Part shown: one piece after another, positions 43,758 to 52,970 of the stretch
How positions within the stretch are numbered: the first letter of the stretch is position 1
Layout: each line of letters begins with the position of its first letter
Assembly (NCBI RefSeq): GCF_050510895.1
Contig: NZ_JBNINT010000001.1
Coordinates: forward strand, 496,001-560,000
DNA length: 64,000 nucleotides
Reading direction: 5' to 3'
From: Pannonibacter phragmitetus_B
GTDB lineage: Bacteria; Pseudomonadota; Alphaproteobacteria; Rhizobiales; Stappiaceae
Program-made: the position numbers and the translations under genes
The notes under the pieces: generated by a model
The model's input: the letters and a program-made list of their open reading frames with translations, nothing else
Told to the model about the DNA's origin: nothing
Databases searched by the model: none

Positions 43758-44810
43758 CTACTCGAACCGGATGGTGTCGAGGCCGACTGTCGTGCTGTCC
43801 CATGCGGACCTGATGGTGATGAAGACCCAGCGCGCCTTCTGATTAAGCGTGATGTCGAGAATACCGTCAGGCCCCATCTCTGCGGCTGCGCCAACGCGTG
43901 TCCGCATTCCATCTTCGGTGTTGGAGAGTTCGATCACGACATTGCGGGGAATGCTCACCTCTGGCTCTGGTGTTGCGCGCATTTCAATTTTTGACAAGGT
44001 AACCGCCGTGTTCCCCTTCGCCTTGAAGGCGATGCGGTTTGGAGCGGATAGCTTAAACACATAATTTCCGGATCCGCTCAGGTTGTATTCCGAATATTTG
44101 GGGTCGATGGGCGGCAGAGAGGCGCTTGCAAGCTCAAATGGGCTCTCCTTGCTTGGCTGAGAGCTCGGGCCTGCCGGGCGCGCTTCAGACACTGCAAATC
44201 CGGAACGGCGCTTCACCCACCGGTTGACGTTCAAAAAGATCTCTTCGATCCGGATAAAGCGTCCTGATGTAGCCGAGAGAGCCTCAATAATCATGCCGGC
44301 TGGCGTCTCTCCGGAGAACAGGAGGGCGCCGCTGGTGCCTTTGAAAAGCTCACTGGTGCCATTGACGATTTCGGCATCGAATTCACGGTAGCGGCTGTGC
44401 GTTATGATCATGCCGATGCGCTCCAGTTCTCCCGACTGGCGCAGGCGCTGCAATTGAAGTTTGCTTCCATTTTCTGGCTGTGCAGAGGAATCGAGATCAG
44501 TCAACCGTAGGGTACAGCGTTTCTCGATCTCGCCCCGGACGATGCCAATGGCGAGATCCATGTCTTCCCAGAAGGGCGTCTCGACCATCGCGTTCGCGTG
44601 TACGGCCGGAACTGCAGAAAACAGCGTCACATTCCGCCTTCCTGCCGCGACATGCCCGGGCAGAATGACGTAGCAGGTCGTGCCTTCCCGGAATATGAGG
44701 CCGTGACCTTGATTCTCGCCGCTATGTACTGCCACAGTCTGTGCAAATGTAGAGGTGCAGCCTAGAGTAAGACAGGCTAATATAAATGCGATTGTGGCGG
44801 GGAGATGCAT
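43758..44810 (-). CDS. Exported trypsin-like serine protease-fold protein (cassette gene C)
   Basis: The 350-residue product has a Sec signal (cut near TFAQ, residue 24). Its first ~170 mature residues look like a small trypsin-fold domain with a complete candidate triad: His53 (ILPGHVAAG), Asp85 (EDMDLAIG) and Ser160 (FKGTSGALL). A linker rich in Pro/Ser follows, then a ~130-residue beta-rich domain (YVFKLSAPNRIAFKAKG, PRNVVIELSNTED, ARWVFITIRSAWD) that could bind a ligand or partner. It lies on the opposite strand inside the cassette. Its start codon is only three bases from that of gene D. Confidence 0.65.
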   Translation of the reverse strand: MHLPATIAFILACLTLGCTSTFAQTVAVHSGENQGHGLIFREGTTCYVILPGHVAAGRRNVTLFSAVPAVHANAMVETPFWEDMDLAIGIVRGEIEKRCTLRLTDLDSSAQPENGSKLQLQRLRQSGELERIGMIITHSRYREFDAEIVNGTSELFKGTSGALLFSGETPAGMIIEALSATSGRFIRIEEIFLNVNRWVKRRSGFAVSEARPAGPSSQPSKESPFELASASLPPIDPKYSEYNLSGSGNYVFKLSAPNRIAFKAKGNTAVTLSKIEMRATPEPEVSIPRNVVIELSNTEDGMRTRVGAAAEMGPDGILDITLNQKARWVFITIRSAWDSTTVGLDTIRFE

Positions 44811-44813
44811 CAA

Positions 44814-45508
44814 ATGATCCGTGCTTTTGCGATTGCGCTGGCTCTGATTCCAAATTTTGCGTTTGCAGGAGATGGAAGTAAAGTTCTTTTGACCTCGGAT
44901 CCTTTTAACGAAGTTATCCGTGAGGCAGCAAAGATTTCGGGTGCCCGGCTTGTCGGGTTGATTGCAGCTGCTCCCAAAAGTGACAAGCTGAGTGTTGCTG
45001 CAAATATTCCCGCCGACTGGAAGAACGAACAGGTTTGCCTCAAGGTTGTTTCCGCCGATGGACTGTACGAGTCCTACAATTCCTACACGGTCGCACCGGA
45101 TTGGGAGGGGGCGAGGTTGTCCTGCCGTATCCCAGCAAAGTTCCGGGTGATGTTCTCGATATCCCGGTGAACCTCATCTCGGGCGTTCTGCTGAAGGGCA
45201 GTTGTAACGCCGATGCGACTGAGGTGGCTCCGGTGTTCTGGGGTGAGGGGCCTCATGGCGAACTGAAGATCTTGCTGAATACATCGCGGGCCGATGAAAC
45301 CTATTTGACATTCTCGGACTATCCGGATCAGCAAGAGATTGTGTGTCAGCCCGTGGATACTGCCTCAAGAACGGCGTTTGATGTGATGTGCAGCCTGCCT
45401 GAGGCCCTGGCCAGCAAAGACAGTTTGAAGGCTGTGTTTCTCTCGTTCAAGAATGGAGAAATGGGCAGGGAAGAGCAGGTCATTCTCCGGCCGGGGCTTG
45501 GACTTTGA
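44814..45508 (+). CDS. Exported Cys-containing protein of unknown function (cassette gene D), frame broken by one missing base
   Basis: From ATG 44814 (ribosome site GGGGAG) the product has a Sec signal (cut near FAGDG) and a beta-rich body. After SYTVAPDWEG the frame breaks in a GGGGG run (45107-45111). One added G gives GEVVLPYPSKVPGDVLDIP and runs to 45508, for 231 residues. Cysteines occur in pairs suited to disulfides (VCLKV, GSCNADA, EIVCQPV, DVMCSLP). There is no recognisable family. The stop overlaps the start of gene E (TTGA). Confidence 0.65.
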
Positions 45509-46581
45509 GCAGAGGCATGCCCTCAGTGTTGAGGAGGCCCGCAGTTCTGCTGCTCATCTCTTCATCGGCTGGATTGCTCGGCTTTTCTGCCCTCCTGTTG
45601 CTATTGGCCATTTCCTCCGGCATCGGATCCGTCCGCTCAATCGTGCTGGAAGCCCAGGCCACCGGTATGGTGGTCCGGTTCTCCGGGCAGTCAAATGACT
45701 GGGCGTTCAGTGATGTAGTGGTCTGCGTACCACGCGCAAAAATCGAGCGTGCTGCGGAACGGGGCACCGGCCAATGTGATGCCCGGCGTTACGTGGAAAG
45801 CAATGAGGAAGACTTCCGTATAAACTGGAGTGCGGGGTCATCTGCACAAGTTACATCACCCTCACCCGGTGTGCTCGTGCTGGATATCACCGGGCAGGCC
45901 CGCATGCTTGACCGCACGCGTGTGATCGTGAACCGCGAAAGCTGGCTGGCAGCCGGTGCTCTGACGTTTAGCGGCATAGTTCAAATCGGCGATCAGCTTG
46001 CCTCGGGCGAGACCAAGATGATTCTGAACGGCAGTTTTGATATCCGGGAACAACCATTCTGGTCACAGAACACGGAAGTCCTCAAGCGCGGTTCGATTTG
46101 GCGTGGAGAAAGCGTTTCCATTGTCTCTTTGGCAGACGGTGCCGCCGGGAGTGTGGAAGTCTTCGGCCATATAACTCCGCTCGACACGGGTAAACCCGGC
46201 TTTGCTGTCGGGGTTGTGTCCTCGCCTGGTGATGTTCTGCTGCAACTTGGATTTTTCGGGGCTCAGGAGCCGGTTCAGGTGGCGCCAACGTGGATGGATA
46301 GGGCGTTGACGAGCCCGCTCATTCTCGCTCTGGCTGTCATTCTGTCTGTCGTCTTGAGTGTTGGGCAGCTGGCGGGGAACGCTGTTTCGTCCCTGTTGTC
46401 GCTGCGTGGCCAGGATGAGGGGGCTGAAGCTGACGCTCCGGATCCGTCTCAGTCGCAAGACACCGCCGCAGCTGAGAGTGACGCGGTTGTGGCAGAAGGG
46501 GCCCCTGTCACCATGGCGAATGCCGCCCCTTCATCTGCATTGCAAGATGAGACGCCCGGATCTCAGAGCCTCGCTCGCTGA
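45505..46581 (+). CDS. Membrane-anchored protein of unknown function (cassette gene E)
   Basis: The 358-residue product (TTG 45505; ATG 45517 is also possible) has an N-terminal membrane helix (residues ~13-40), an outer soluble domain of ~220 residues with two cysteines (VVVCVPR, GQCDARR), a second helix near residue 275-305 (LILALAVILSVVLSVGQLAG) and an Ala/Ser/Asp/Glu-rich low-complexity tail. The topology puts the central domain in the periplasm. It is the last cassette gene, followed by a bidirectional terminator. Confidence 0.65.
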   Translation: MSRGMPSVLRRPAVLLLISSSAGLLGFSALLLLLAISSGIGSVRSIVLEAQATGMVVRFSGQSNDWAFSDVVVCVPRAKIERAAERGTGQCDARRYVESNEEDFRINWSAGSSAQVTSPSPGVLVLDITGQARMLDRTRVIVNRESWLAAGALTFSGIVQIGDQLASGETKMILNGSFDIREQPFWSQNTEVLKRGSIWRGESVSIVSLADGAAGSVEVFGHITPLDTGKPGFAVGVVSSPGDVLLQLGFFGAQEPVQVAPTWMDRALTSPLILALAVILSVVLSVGQLAGNAVSSLLSLRGQDEGAEADAPDPSQSQDTAAAESDAVVAEGAPVTMANAAPSSALQDETPGSQSLAR

Positions 46582-46584
46582 TAA

Positions 46585-46620
46585 AAAACACCCGCCGCTC
46601 CAGATGAGGCGGCGGGTTTT
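46585..46620. terminator. Bidirectional terminator between cassette gene E and aspA
   Basis: ACCCGCCGC (46590-46598) pairs with the complementary GCGGCGGGT (46609-46617). An A run precedes it (46583-46588) and a T run follows, so it can stop transcription from both sides. Confidence 0.85.
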
Positions 46621-46687
46621 GGAATTTATCCAGAAGGTGGCAAGGGGGCGTTGCTGGGTGGGCTTGGGCTTGCCCCTTGCCGGATCA

Positions 46688-48061
46688 TCACTGCAGCATG
46701 GCAGTGATTTCCTCCGCCGTGCCAAAGCCAAGCTTGACGGCGGTTTCCGTGACGCTGGCGTTTTCGGCAAGCGCGGTCTTGGCGACTTTCGCAGCCTTTG
46801 CGTAGCCGATATGCGGCACCAGCATGGTGGCCAGAACCAGCGAGTTTTCCAGCATGCCTTCGCACTGTGCCACGTTGGCTTCGATGCCGCTGACGCAGCG
46901 CTCGTTCAGCGTGTCCATGGCCTGCATGAGGATGCGCATGGACTGGAGCACGTTGAGAATGATCACCGGCTCGAAGGCGTTGAGCTGCAACTGCCCGGCC
47001 TCGGCCGCCATGGTGACGGTCAGGTCGTTGCCGATCACCTGGAAGGCCACCTGATTGACCACTTCCGGGATCACGGGGTTGATCTTGCCCGGCATGATCG
47101 AGCTGCCGGCCTGCATCGGCGGCAGTCGGATCTCGTTGAAGCCGGAGCGCGGACCGGAGGAGAGAAGCCGCAGGTCGTTGCAGATCTTCGACAGCTTCAC
47201 CGCAATGCGCTTCAGCACGCCGGAGAAGGTGACATAGGCGCCGGTATCCGAGGAAGCTTCCACGAGGTCGGTCGCAAGCTTCACCTTCATGCTGCAGACG
47301 TTCGACAGCTCTTCAACCGCCCGTTCGGCATAGCCATCCGGCGTGTTGACGCGGGTGCCGATGGCGGTGCCGCCAAGGTTCACTTCCAGCAGCAGCTCCG
47401 ACAGGCGGCCAATGATGTCGATGTCCTCGCGGATGGTCGCGGCAAAGCCTGCGAATTCCATGCCGAGGGTCATTGGCACCGCATCCTGCAGCTGGGTCCG
47501 GCCAATCTTGCGCACATTGGCAAAGGCTGCAGCCCGTTCTGCAAATGCTCCGGCAAGGCGCGTCTGCGCCTGACGGAAGGCATCGCACTGGCTGACAATG
47601 GCCAGCCTCAGCGCCGTCGGATAGACGTCGTTGGTGGACTGAGACTTGTTGACATCATCATTGGGGTGCAGCTGGGCATAGTCTCCCGGCCGGTAACCCA
47701 TGCGGATCAGGCCAAGATTGGCGATCACCTCGTTGGTGTTCATGTTGGTCGAGGTGCCCGCCCCACCCTGGATCATGTCCACCCGGAAATGCTCGTGATG
47801 CTGCCCGGCGATGATCTCGTCGCAGACGGACGCGATCACGTCATGCTTCACCTGTGGCAGTACGCCGAGGGCAAGGTTGGCGGCCGCGGCAGCCTTCTTC
47901 ACCCAGGCCAGTGCCCGGACAAACTCCGGGAAGGCACTGAGCGGAATGCCGGAAATCGGGAAGTTCTCGATAGCGCGGGCTGTGTGAATGCCCCAGACAC
48001 AGTCTGCCGGCAGAGACATGCGGCCAAGGCTGTCCTCTTCGATGCGCATCTGCTGTTGCAT
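46688..48061 (-). CDS. aspA: Aspartate ammonia-lyase
   Basis: The 457-residue fumarase/aspartase-superfamily enzyme has the signature GSSIMPGKINPV with the catalytic serine loop, and GAGTSTNMNTNEVIANL. It converts aspartate to fumarate and ammonia. The neighbouring amino-acid symporter in the same direction, and the racemase/asparaginase genes nearby, suggest use of acidic amino acids. A fumarase C role is less likely from the N-terminal sequence RIEEDSLG. Confidence 0.92.
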   Translation of the reverse strand: MQQQMRIEEDSLGRMSLPADCVWGIHTARAIENFPISGIPLSAFPEFVRALAWVKKAAAAANLALGVLPQVKHDVIASVCDEIIAGQHHEHFRVDMIQGGAGTSTNMNTNEVIANLGLIRMGYRPGDYAQLHPNDDVNKSQSTNDVYPTALRLAIVSQCDAFRQAQTRLAGAFAERAAAFANVRKIGRTQLQDAVPMTLGMEFAGFAATIREDIDIIGRLSELLLEVNLGGTAIGTRVNTPDGYAERAVEELSNVCSMKVKLATDLVEASSDTGAYVTFSGVLKRIAVKLSKICNDLRLLSSGPRSGFNEIRLPPMQAGSSIMPGKINPVIPEVVNQVAFQVIGNDLTVTMAAEAGQLQLNAFEPVIILNVLQSMRILMQAMDTLNERCVSGIEANVAQCEGMLENSLVLATMLVPHIGYAKAAKVAKTALAENASVTETAVKLGFGTAEEITAMLQ

Positions 48062-48091
48062 CGTTCTTTCTCACAATAATGTCGGGGATGT

Positions 48092-48118
48092 AAAATGGGC
48101 CGCCAGTTGGCGGCCCAT
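48092..48118 (-). terminator. Terminator after the AGCS symporter gene
   Basis: ATGGGCCGCCA (48095-48105) pairs with TGGCGGCCCAT (48108-48118). On the minus strand the hairpin is followed by TTTTAC. It separates the symporter gene from aspA, so aspA needs its own promoter or read-through. Confidence 0.75.
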
Positions 48119-48135
48119 GAGGCTTGCAATCCGTC

Positions 48136-49565
48136 TTACTTCCAGACGTTCGGGTCCCAGGCCTTGCGGTCGATATCGAGGTCGTTGAAGTTGGCCGGAT
48201 CGAGGATCGGGCGGGCAACGCCTGCCTTCAGCTGCTTCCGGTAGTCATCGACAACGCGCATGGCGATCGGGAAGAGCATGATGATGGCGATCAGGTTGAC
48301 CAGCGCCAGCAGGCCCATCATCGGGTCGGAGAAGAAGAACACCGAGGTTGCCTTCGGAGCGATGGCGCCGAGGAACACCACGCCGAGGATGAGCACACGC
48401 AGCACGAAGACAGCCGGCTTGGAGCGGGTGACGACAGCCAGTGCGTTTTCGCCGAGGTAGTAGTTGTAGATGATCGACGAGAAGGCAAAGAGCAGGATCG
48501 CCAGCGTCAGCGCATACTTCGACCAATCACCCACATGGCTGACCAGCGATTGCTGCGTCAGAACCACGCCGTCGATGCCCTGAGCGCCCGGTACATAGAC
48601 ATTGCCCAACAGGATGATCAGCGCCGTGCAGGTGCAAATCAGGATGGTGTCGATGAACACCGACAGGGACTGGGTGATGCCCTGGCTGACCGGGTGGCGG
48701 ACAAGAGCCGTGGCGGCAACGTTCGGAGCCGAGCCGAGACCGGCTTCGTTGGAGAACAGACCACGGCGCAGGCCCTGTGCGATGGCCGCGCCCATGCCGC
48801 CAGCCACGACTTCTTCAAAGCCGAAGGCAGAACGGACGATGTGAATCAGCATCGACGGCACTTCCGTGATGTTGAGAACAATGACGATCAGGGCCAGGGC
48901 GATGTAGCCAAGCGCCATGATCGGCACGACAACATCGGCTGCCTTGGCAATGCGCTTGATGCCGCCGAAGATCACAAGGCCGGTGACGGCTGCAATCGCA
49001 AAGGCGGAGTACATGCGGTCGATGCCGAGGAGTCCTGAACGGCACCGGCCATCGTGTTGCCCTGGAACGCGTTGAAACCAAAGCCGAAGGAAGCCAGAAG
49101 GCAGATGCCATAGACGATAGCAAGCCAGTTGTAGCGCTGGCCAAGGCCGCGGCGGATGTAGTCAGCCGGGCCGCCCCGGAAGCTGCCGTCACCGTCCTTG
49201 CTCTTGTAGAGCTGGGCAAGCGTACACTCGATGAGGCTGGTTGCCATGCCGCAGAGGGCAATCGCCCACATCCAGAAAACCGCGCCCGGTCCGCCTGCGG
49301 TGATGGCGACAGCCACGCCGGCAATGTTGCCGCCGCCGACACGCCCGCCGACAGAGACGAGAAGCGCCTCACGCGCCGAGATGGCGTTCGGATCGGAATT
49401 GTTGGCCTTTGAGCTGAGCACGCGGAACATGCGGCCGAAGAATTCGAACTGCACGAAACCGGACATGATGGTGATAAACACACCAAAGACGACGAGGATG
49501 GGGATCAGCGCCCATCCCCAGGTCAAATTGTCAATCAAGCCGAAGAACGACTGAATATACCCCAT
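48136..49565 (-). CDS. Sodium:alanine/glycine symporter (AGCS family), frame broken by one missing base
   Basis: The N-terminal part (from 49565) has AGCS motifs (GRVGGGNIAGVAVAITAGGPGAVFWMW is at residues ~74-100). After GNTMAGAVQDS the frame breaks near 49028; one added base gives FGIDRMYSAFAIAAVTG and the rest of the protein (RRGLFSNEAGLGSAPN, the second AGCS signature). The corrected length is 476 residues with about eleven helices, normal for the family. Codirectional with aspA. The substrate could be alanine, glycine or an acidic or amide amino acid. Confidence 0.9.
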
Positions 49566-49672
49566 GGTTTCCTCCTAACCACCGGCCTTGAATTGGCCGC
49601 TATTCATCCCCACTATCTTAAGGAGAGTGCGGTAATTTAAGGATTCCGCTTTTCGCTGCGGAGTGGTGCAGT

Positions 49673-49693
49673 TTTGCGCTATTTGCGCGCAAA
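49673..49693. promoter_or_regulatory. Inverted repeat upstream of the AGCS symporter gene
   Basis: TTTGCGC (49673-49679) and GCGCAAA (49687-49693) form a dyad about 110 bp upstream of the symporter start. The regulator is unknown. Confidence 0.4.
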
Positions 49694-49732
49694 GCGGAGC
49701 AAGCAGCTCTTCTTTTCCGTAGTTTTGACAGT

Positions 49733-49760
49733 AAAAAAGGGCGCCCGGATGAGCGCCCTT
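49733..49760 (-). terminator. Terminator of the dpp-like operon
   Basis: AAGGGCGC (49737-49744) pairs with GCGCCCTT (49753-49760). On the minus strand the hairpin is followed by TTTTTTAC, just past the ATPase stop. Confidence 0.85.
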
Positions 49761-49782
49761 CCCGTTTTCATTGAACTTGCTT

Positions 49783-51192
49783 TCACACCTCTGCGGACAG
49801 CTGCAGGGTGTTATCCGCGATGGCTTTCACCAGACTTGCATCGTGACTGACGACGATCAGCGCCAGCCCCTGTTCGGCCACGATATCCGTCAGCAGGGTG
49901 AAGGTGTCCTTCTGCGTGATCGGATCGAGGCGGGAGGTGGGCTCGTCGGCGAAGAGCAGGACCGGGTCCAGCAGCAGAGCCCGCAGCATGGAAAAGCGCT
50001 GCAACTCGCCGCCGGAAATCTCATCCGCCCGCCGGGTCAGCAGCAGGTCTGCGAGGCCCAGCTTTTTCATGAGTGGAGCAACACGGGCGGGGTCGAGCTT
50101 GTGCAGGCGGACAAGATCCTCAAGCAGCGTCTGCATCGTCGCATGGCGCGGGAAGCTGGCGGGCGGGTCCTGATAGAGCTTCTGGAAGAGCGGGCGGCCT
50201 GATCCTGAAGCTGATGCTGTCTTGCGCTCTATCCGCCCTTCATCTGGCTTCATCAGGCCGATGAGAATATCTCCCAGCGTGGACTTGCCGCAGCCGGAGG
50301 GGCCGGTGATGCCGGTGATCTCGCCCGGGTGAACGGCGAGACTAATGCCGGAGAACAGCCGCCGCCCGCCGCGCGAGGCCGCAACGCCTTCGGCAGTCAG
50401 CACAGGTGCTCCGTCCTTGCGGGTGCTGGTCCGCTTTGGCCAGTACAGCGGGTCGCTCTGCGCCAGTTTGCGGGTATAGGCTGGTCTCGTGGGCGAGAGC
50501 AGGTCTTCCGTCCTGCCCTGATCCGTGATCTGGCCTTCCTTCATGATCATGAAGTCACCGCCCAGCTGGCGGGCAAGCTCCAGATCGTGGGTGATGGTCA
50601 GCAGCGCCCCATCGGTACCCATCCCTTCCAGCAGCATGCGTGCCACGTCATCGCGCCGGGCGGAATCCAGCCCCTTTGTCGGCTCGTCGGCAAAGATCAG
50701 CCGCCCGCCGCCAGCCCGCGCCACGGCAAAGGCCAGCCGCTGCGCCATGCCGCCTGACAGCTCATAAGGGCGTTTGGTGCCGGACCCGGCAAGGCCGAGG
50801 CTTTTCAAGTCTTCTGCTGTCACTGCGCCCGCATCGGCGGCCCTTCCCACAAGCGCATGGGTTTCGCGGATCTGTTCAGCTCCGCGCATCAGCGGGTCGA
50901 GCGCAAGCCAGGGCTCCTGCGGCAGGATGGCGAGAAGCCGGCCCCACAGCGGGCGGATGGCATCTGCATCTCCGGCGGCAAAGCGCTGGCCCTCGAACGC
51001 CACTTCGCCCATGGCGGTGAGGCCTTCCGGCAGGGTACCGAGCACGGCCTGGAGCAGCAGGCTCTTGCCCGAGCCGGTTTCGCCTAGGATCGTCAGGGGA
51101 CGGCCGGAGGCAAGTTCCAGAGAAACCGGCCGAACGAGCACATCATTACCCGCATGGACACTCAGATTTCGGATGGAAACAGAATGTGTCAT
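49783..51192 (-). CDS. Peptide/nickel-type ABC transporter, two ATPase domains fused
   Basis: The 469-residue protein carries two ABC domains: the first with Walker A GETGSGKS and signature ELSGGMAQR, the second with GPSGCGKST and EISGGELQR. This is a fusion of the DppD- and DppF-type ATPases that are usually separate. It powers the importer encoded upstream in the same operon. The ATG at 51192 overlaps the permease stop (ATGA). Confidence 0.9.
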   Translation of the reverse strand: MTHSVSIRNLSVHAGNDVLVRPVSLELASGRPLTILGETGSGKSLLLQAVLGTLPEGLTAMGEVAFEGQRFAAGDADAIRPLWGRLLAILPQEPWLALDPLMRGAEQIRETHALVGRAADAGAVTAEDLKSLGLAGSGTKRPYELSGGMAQRLAFAVARAGGGRLIFADEPTKGLDSARRDDVARMLLEGMGTDGALLTITHDLELARQLGGDFMIMKEGQITDQGRTEDLLSPTRPAYTRKLAQSDPLYWPKRTSTRKDGAPVLTAEGVAASRGGRRLFSGISLAVHPGEITGITGPSGCGKSTLGDILIGLMKPDEGRIERKTASASGSGRPLFQKLYQDPPASFPRHATMQTLLEDLVRLHKLDPARVAPLMKKLGLADLLLTRRADEISGGELQRFSMLRALLLDPVLLFADEPTSRLDPITQKDTFTLLTDIVAEQGLALIVVSHDASLVKAIADNTLQLSAEV

Positions 51193-52002
51193 GCGCGCGA
51201 GCCTGCGATGAGGTTGAGGCCAAGGATGAGGCTGAAGATGGCGGCAACGGGCTGGAGCAGCGCCCAGGGCGCTTCGCGCCAGTAAGGCATCAGCTCCACC
51301 ATCATCTGGCCGAGTTCGGGCGTGGGCGGGCGGACGCCTGCGCTGACGAAGCCAAGTGCGGCAATGGTCATGATGCAGGTGGCCATGCCGAAGGCGGTGG
51401 AGGTCAGCATCACCGGAGCCAGTTCCGGCCAGACATGACGGCGGAAGATATAGGCCTTGCCGAAACCGAGGAGGCCGGATGCCTGAACCGCAGGAGAGGC
51501 AAAAATGGGCCGCGAGGCTGTGCGGGCTAGGCGGAAGAACTCGATCCACAGCACCAGCGTCAGGCCCAGCCAGAAGGCCAGCGGCTTCCACGGCACGATG
51601 ACGCCGATCATCAGCACGATCAGCAGGCCGGGAATGGCCATGAGGAGTCTGCCAGCAGGGTGAGGAGACGTTCGGTCATGCCTCCCATGCGGCTGGCGGT
51701 GACGCCGAGCGCGAGTCCTATTGCCGCTGCACTCAGGGCGCTTGCTGCCGAAACCATCAGCGACAGGCGCAATGCTTCGGCAAGGCGGGCCATCAGAGAC
51801 CGGCCCAGATGGTCGTAGCCGAAAGGTGCGGCAAGGTCGGGGGCTGCGAGCGCCAGTCTCAGGCTCTGGCGCACCGGGCTCAGGGGCGAGATCATCGGCG
51901 CGATGATGGCAAGAAACACGGGCACGCCCACGAGCACGATCCCGGCCCAGAAGGGCAGGGGCGGAAGCCTCGCCTCTGCAGCGGCACTGCGGAGATATCC
52001 AT
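51189..52002 (-). CDS. Peptide/nickel-type ABC permease (DppC-like), frame broken twice
   Basis: The true start is ATG 52002, overlapping the dppB-like stop (TGATG) behind GGAGGG, and reads MDISAVPLQRRGFRP. The frame breaks in a run of four (51958-51961); one added base gives LPFWAGIVLVGVPVFL. It breaks again near 51644-51645 after LLADS; one added base gives LMAIPGLLIVLMIG and runs to 51189. The corrected length is 271 residues with about six helices. A longer in-frame TTG start at 52024 is an artefact of the first lesion. Confidence 0.85.
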
Positions 52003-52970
52003 CAGGCAGCCCTCCGGGGATCAATCCGCTGGATGATCAGATCCAGCAGCGTGTTGAGCAGCACGAAGCCAAGGCCCAGAACGAGCGCCGTGCCCTGCAC
52101 CATGGGAATGTCGCGGCCGAAGATGGCATGGACCAGCGCATGGCCGATGCCGGGCCAGCCGAAGATGCTTTCCACGATGACGACGCCTTCGACCAGCGTC
52201 ACGAACTGCATGCCGAGGAAGGCAAGCACTGGCGCGCCTATGTTGCGCAGTCCGTGGCGCAGCAGGATCTGACTGTCGCTGAGGCCCTTGGTTCTGGCGA
52301 ACTGGTAGAAGGGAGCCTTGGCAACGCCAGCCATCACGTCCCGCGTCACACGGGCGGAAAAGGCGGCAAGACCGAGGGCGAGGGTGAGCGCAGGCAGGAT
52401 GAAATGCACCGGCTTGCCGTAGCCGGCGGCAGGCAGCCAGCCCAGCTGCACGGCAAAGAGCAGGATCAGCACCAGAGCCAGCAGGAACTGCGGCAGGGCG
52501 CGGATGCCGGCTGACATCGTCAGCAGCACCCGGTCCAGCATCCCGCCCGGCTTCAGTCCCGCGAGAATGCCAAGCGGCGGGCCCATGAACAGGGACAGCA
52601 CGATGGCAGCACCCGCCAGCTGCACGCTGGCGCCCAGCTGGTGTCGGATTTCCTGCCACACCGGCTCGCCGGAGATGAGCGACTTGCCGAGGTCAAAGCT
52701 GGCCAGATCCCGCATCCAGATGAGGAACGCGGCAACAGGGCCGCGGTCAAGCCCCAGTTCCTGGCGCACGGCATCGGCGGCGGCGGCGCTCACCATGTCA
52801 TAGCCATAGCGCCCTGCGGCAATGCGGTAAGCCATGTCGCCGGGAAGGCTCTGCATCATCAGGAAGGTGAGAATGCCGACAAGCAGTGCCACCAGCACCG
52901 CCTGCGCAGCCCGCATGGCAAGGCCGCCAGAGAGGCGGCCCGCACGCGTTGCAAGTGAAGGGTAGGACAT
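52002..52970 (-). CDS. Peptide/nickel-type ABC permease (DppB-like)
   Basis: The 322-residue permease has six helices and DppB-family motifs (MQSLPGD near the N-terminus, ARTKGLSDSQILLRHGLRN coupling loop, VIVESIFGWPGIGHALVHAI). The ATG at 52970 overlaps the stop of the binding-protein gene (TGATG). Confidence 0.93.
   Translation of the reverse strand: MSYPSLATRAGRLSGGLAMRAAQAVLVALLVGILTFLMMQSLPGDMAYRIAAGRYGYDMVSAAAADAVRQELGLDRGPVAAFLIWMRDLASFDLGKSLISGEPVWQEIRHQLGASVQLAGAAIVLSLFMGPPLGILAGLKPGGMLDRVLLTMSAGIRALPQFLLALVLILLFAVQLGWLPAAGYGKPVHFILPALTLALGLAAFSARVTRDVMAGVAKAPFYQFARTKGLSDSQILLRHGLRNIGAPVLAFLGMQFVTLVEGVVIVESIFGWPGIGHALVHAIFGRDIPMVQGTALVLGLGFVLLNTLLDLIIQRIDPRRAA

Noticed and set aside
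51620..52024. dppC-like start at TTG 52024
   Set aside because: It depends on the frame after a missing base. ATG 52002, with GGAGGG and TGATG coupling, is better and needs only one restored base at 51958-51961.
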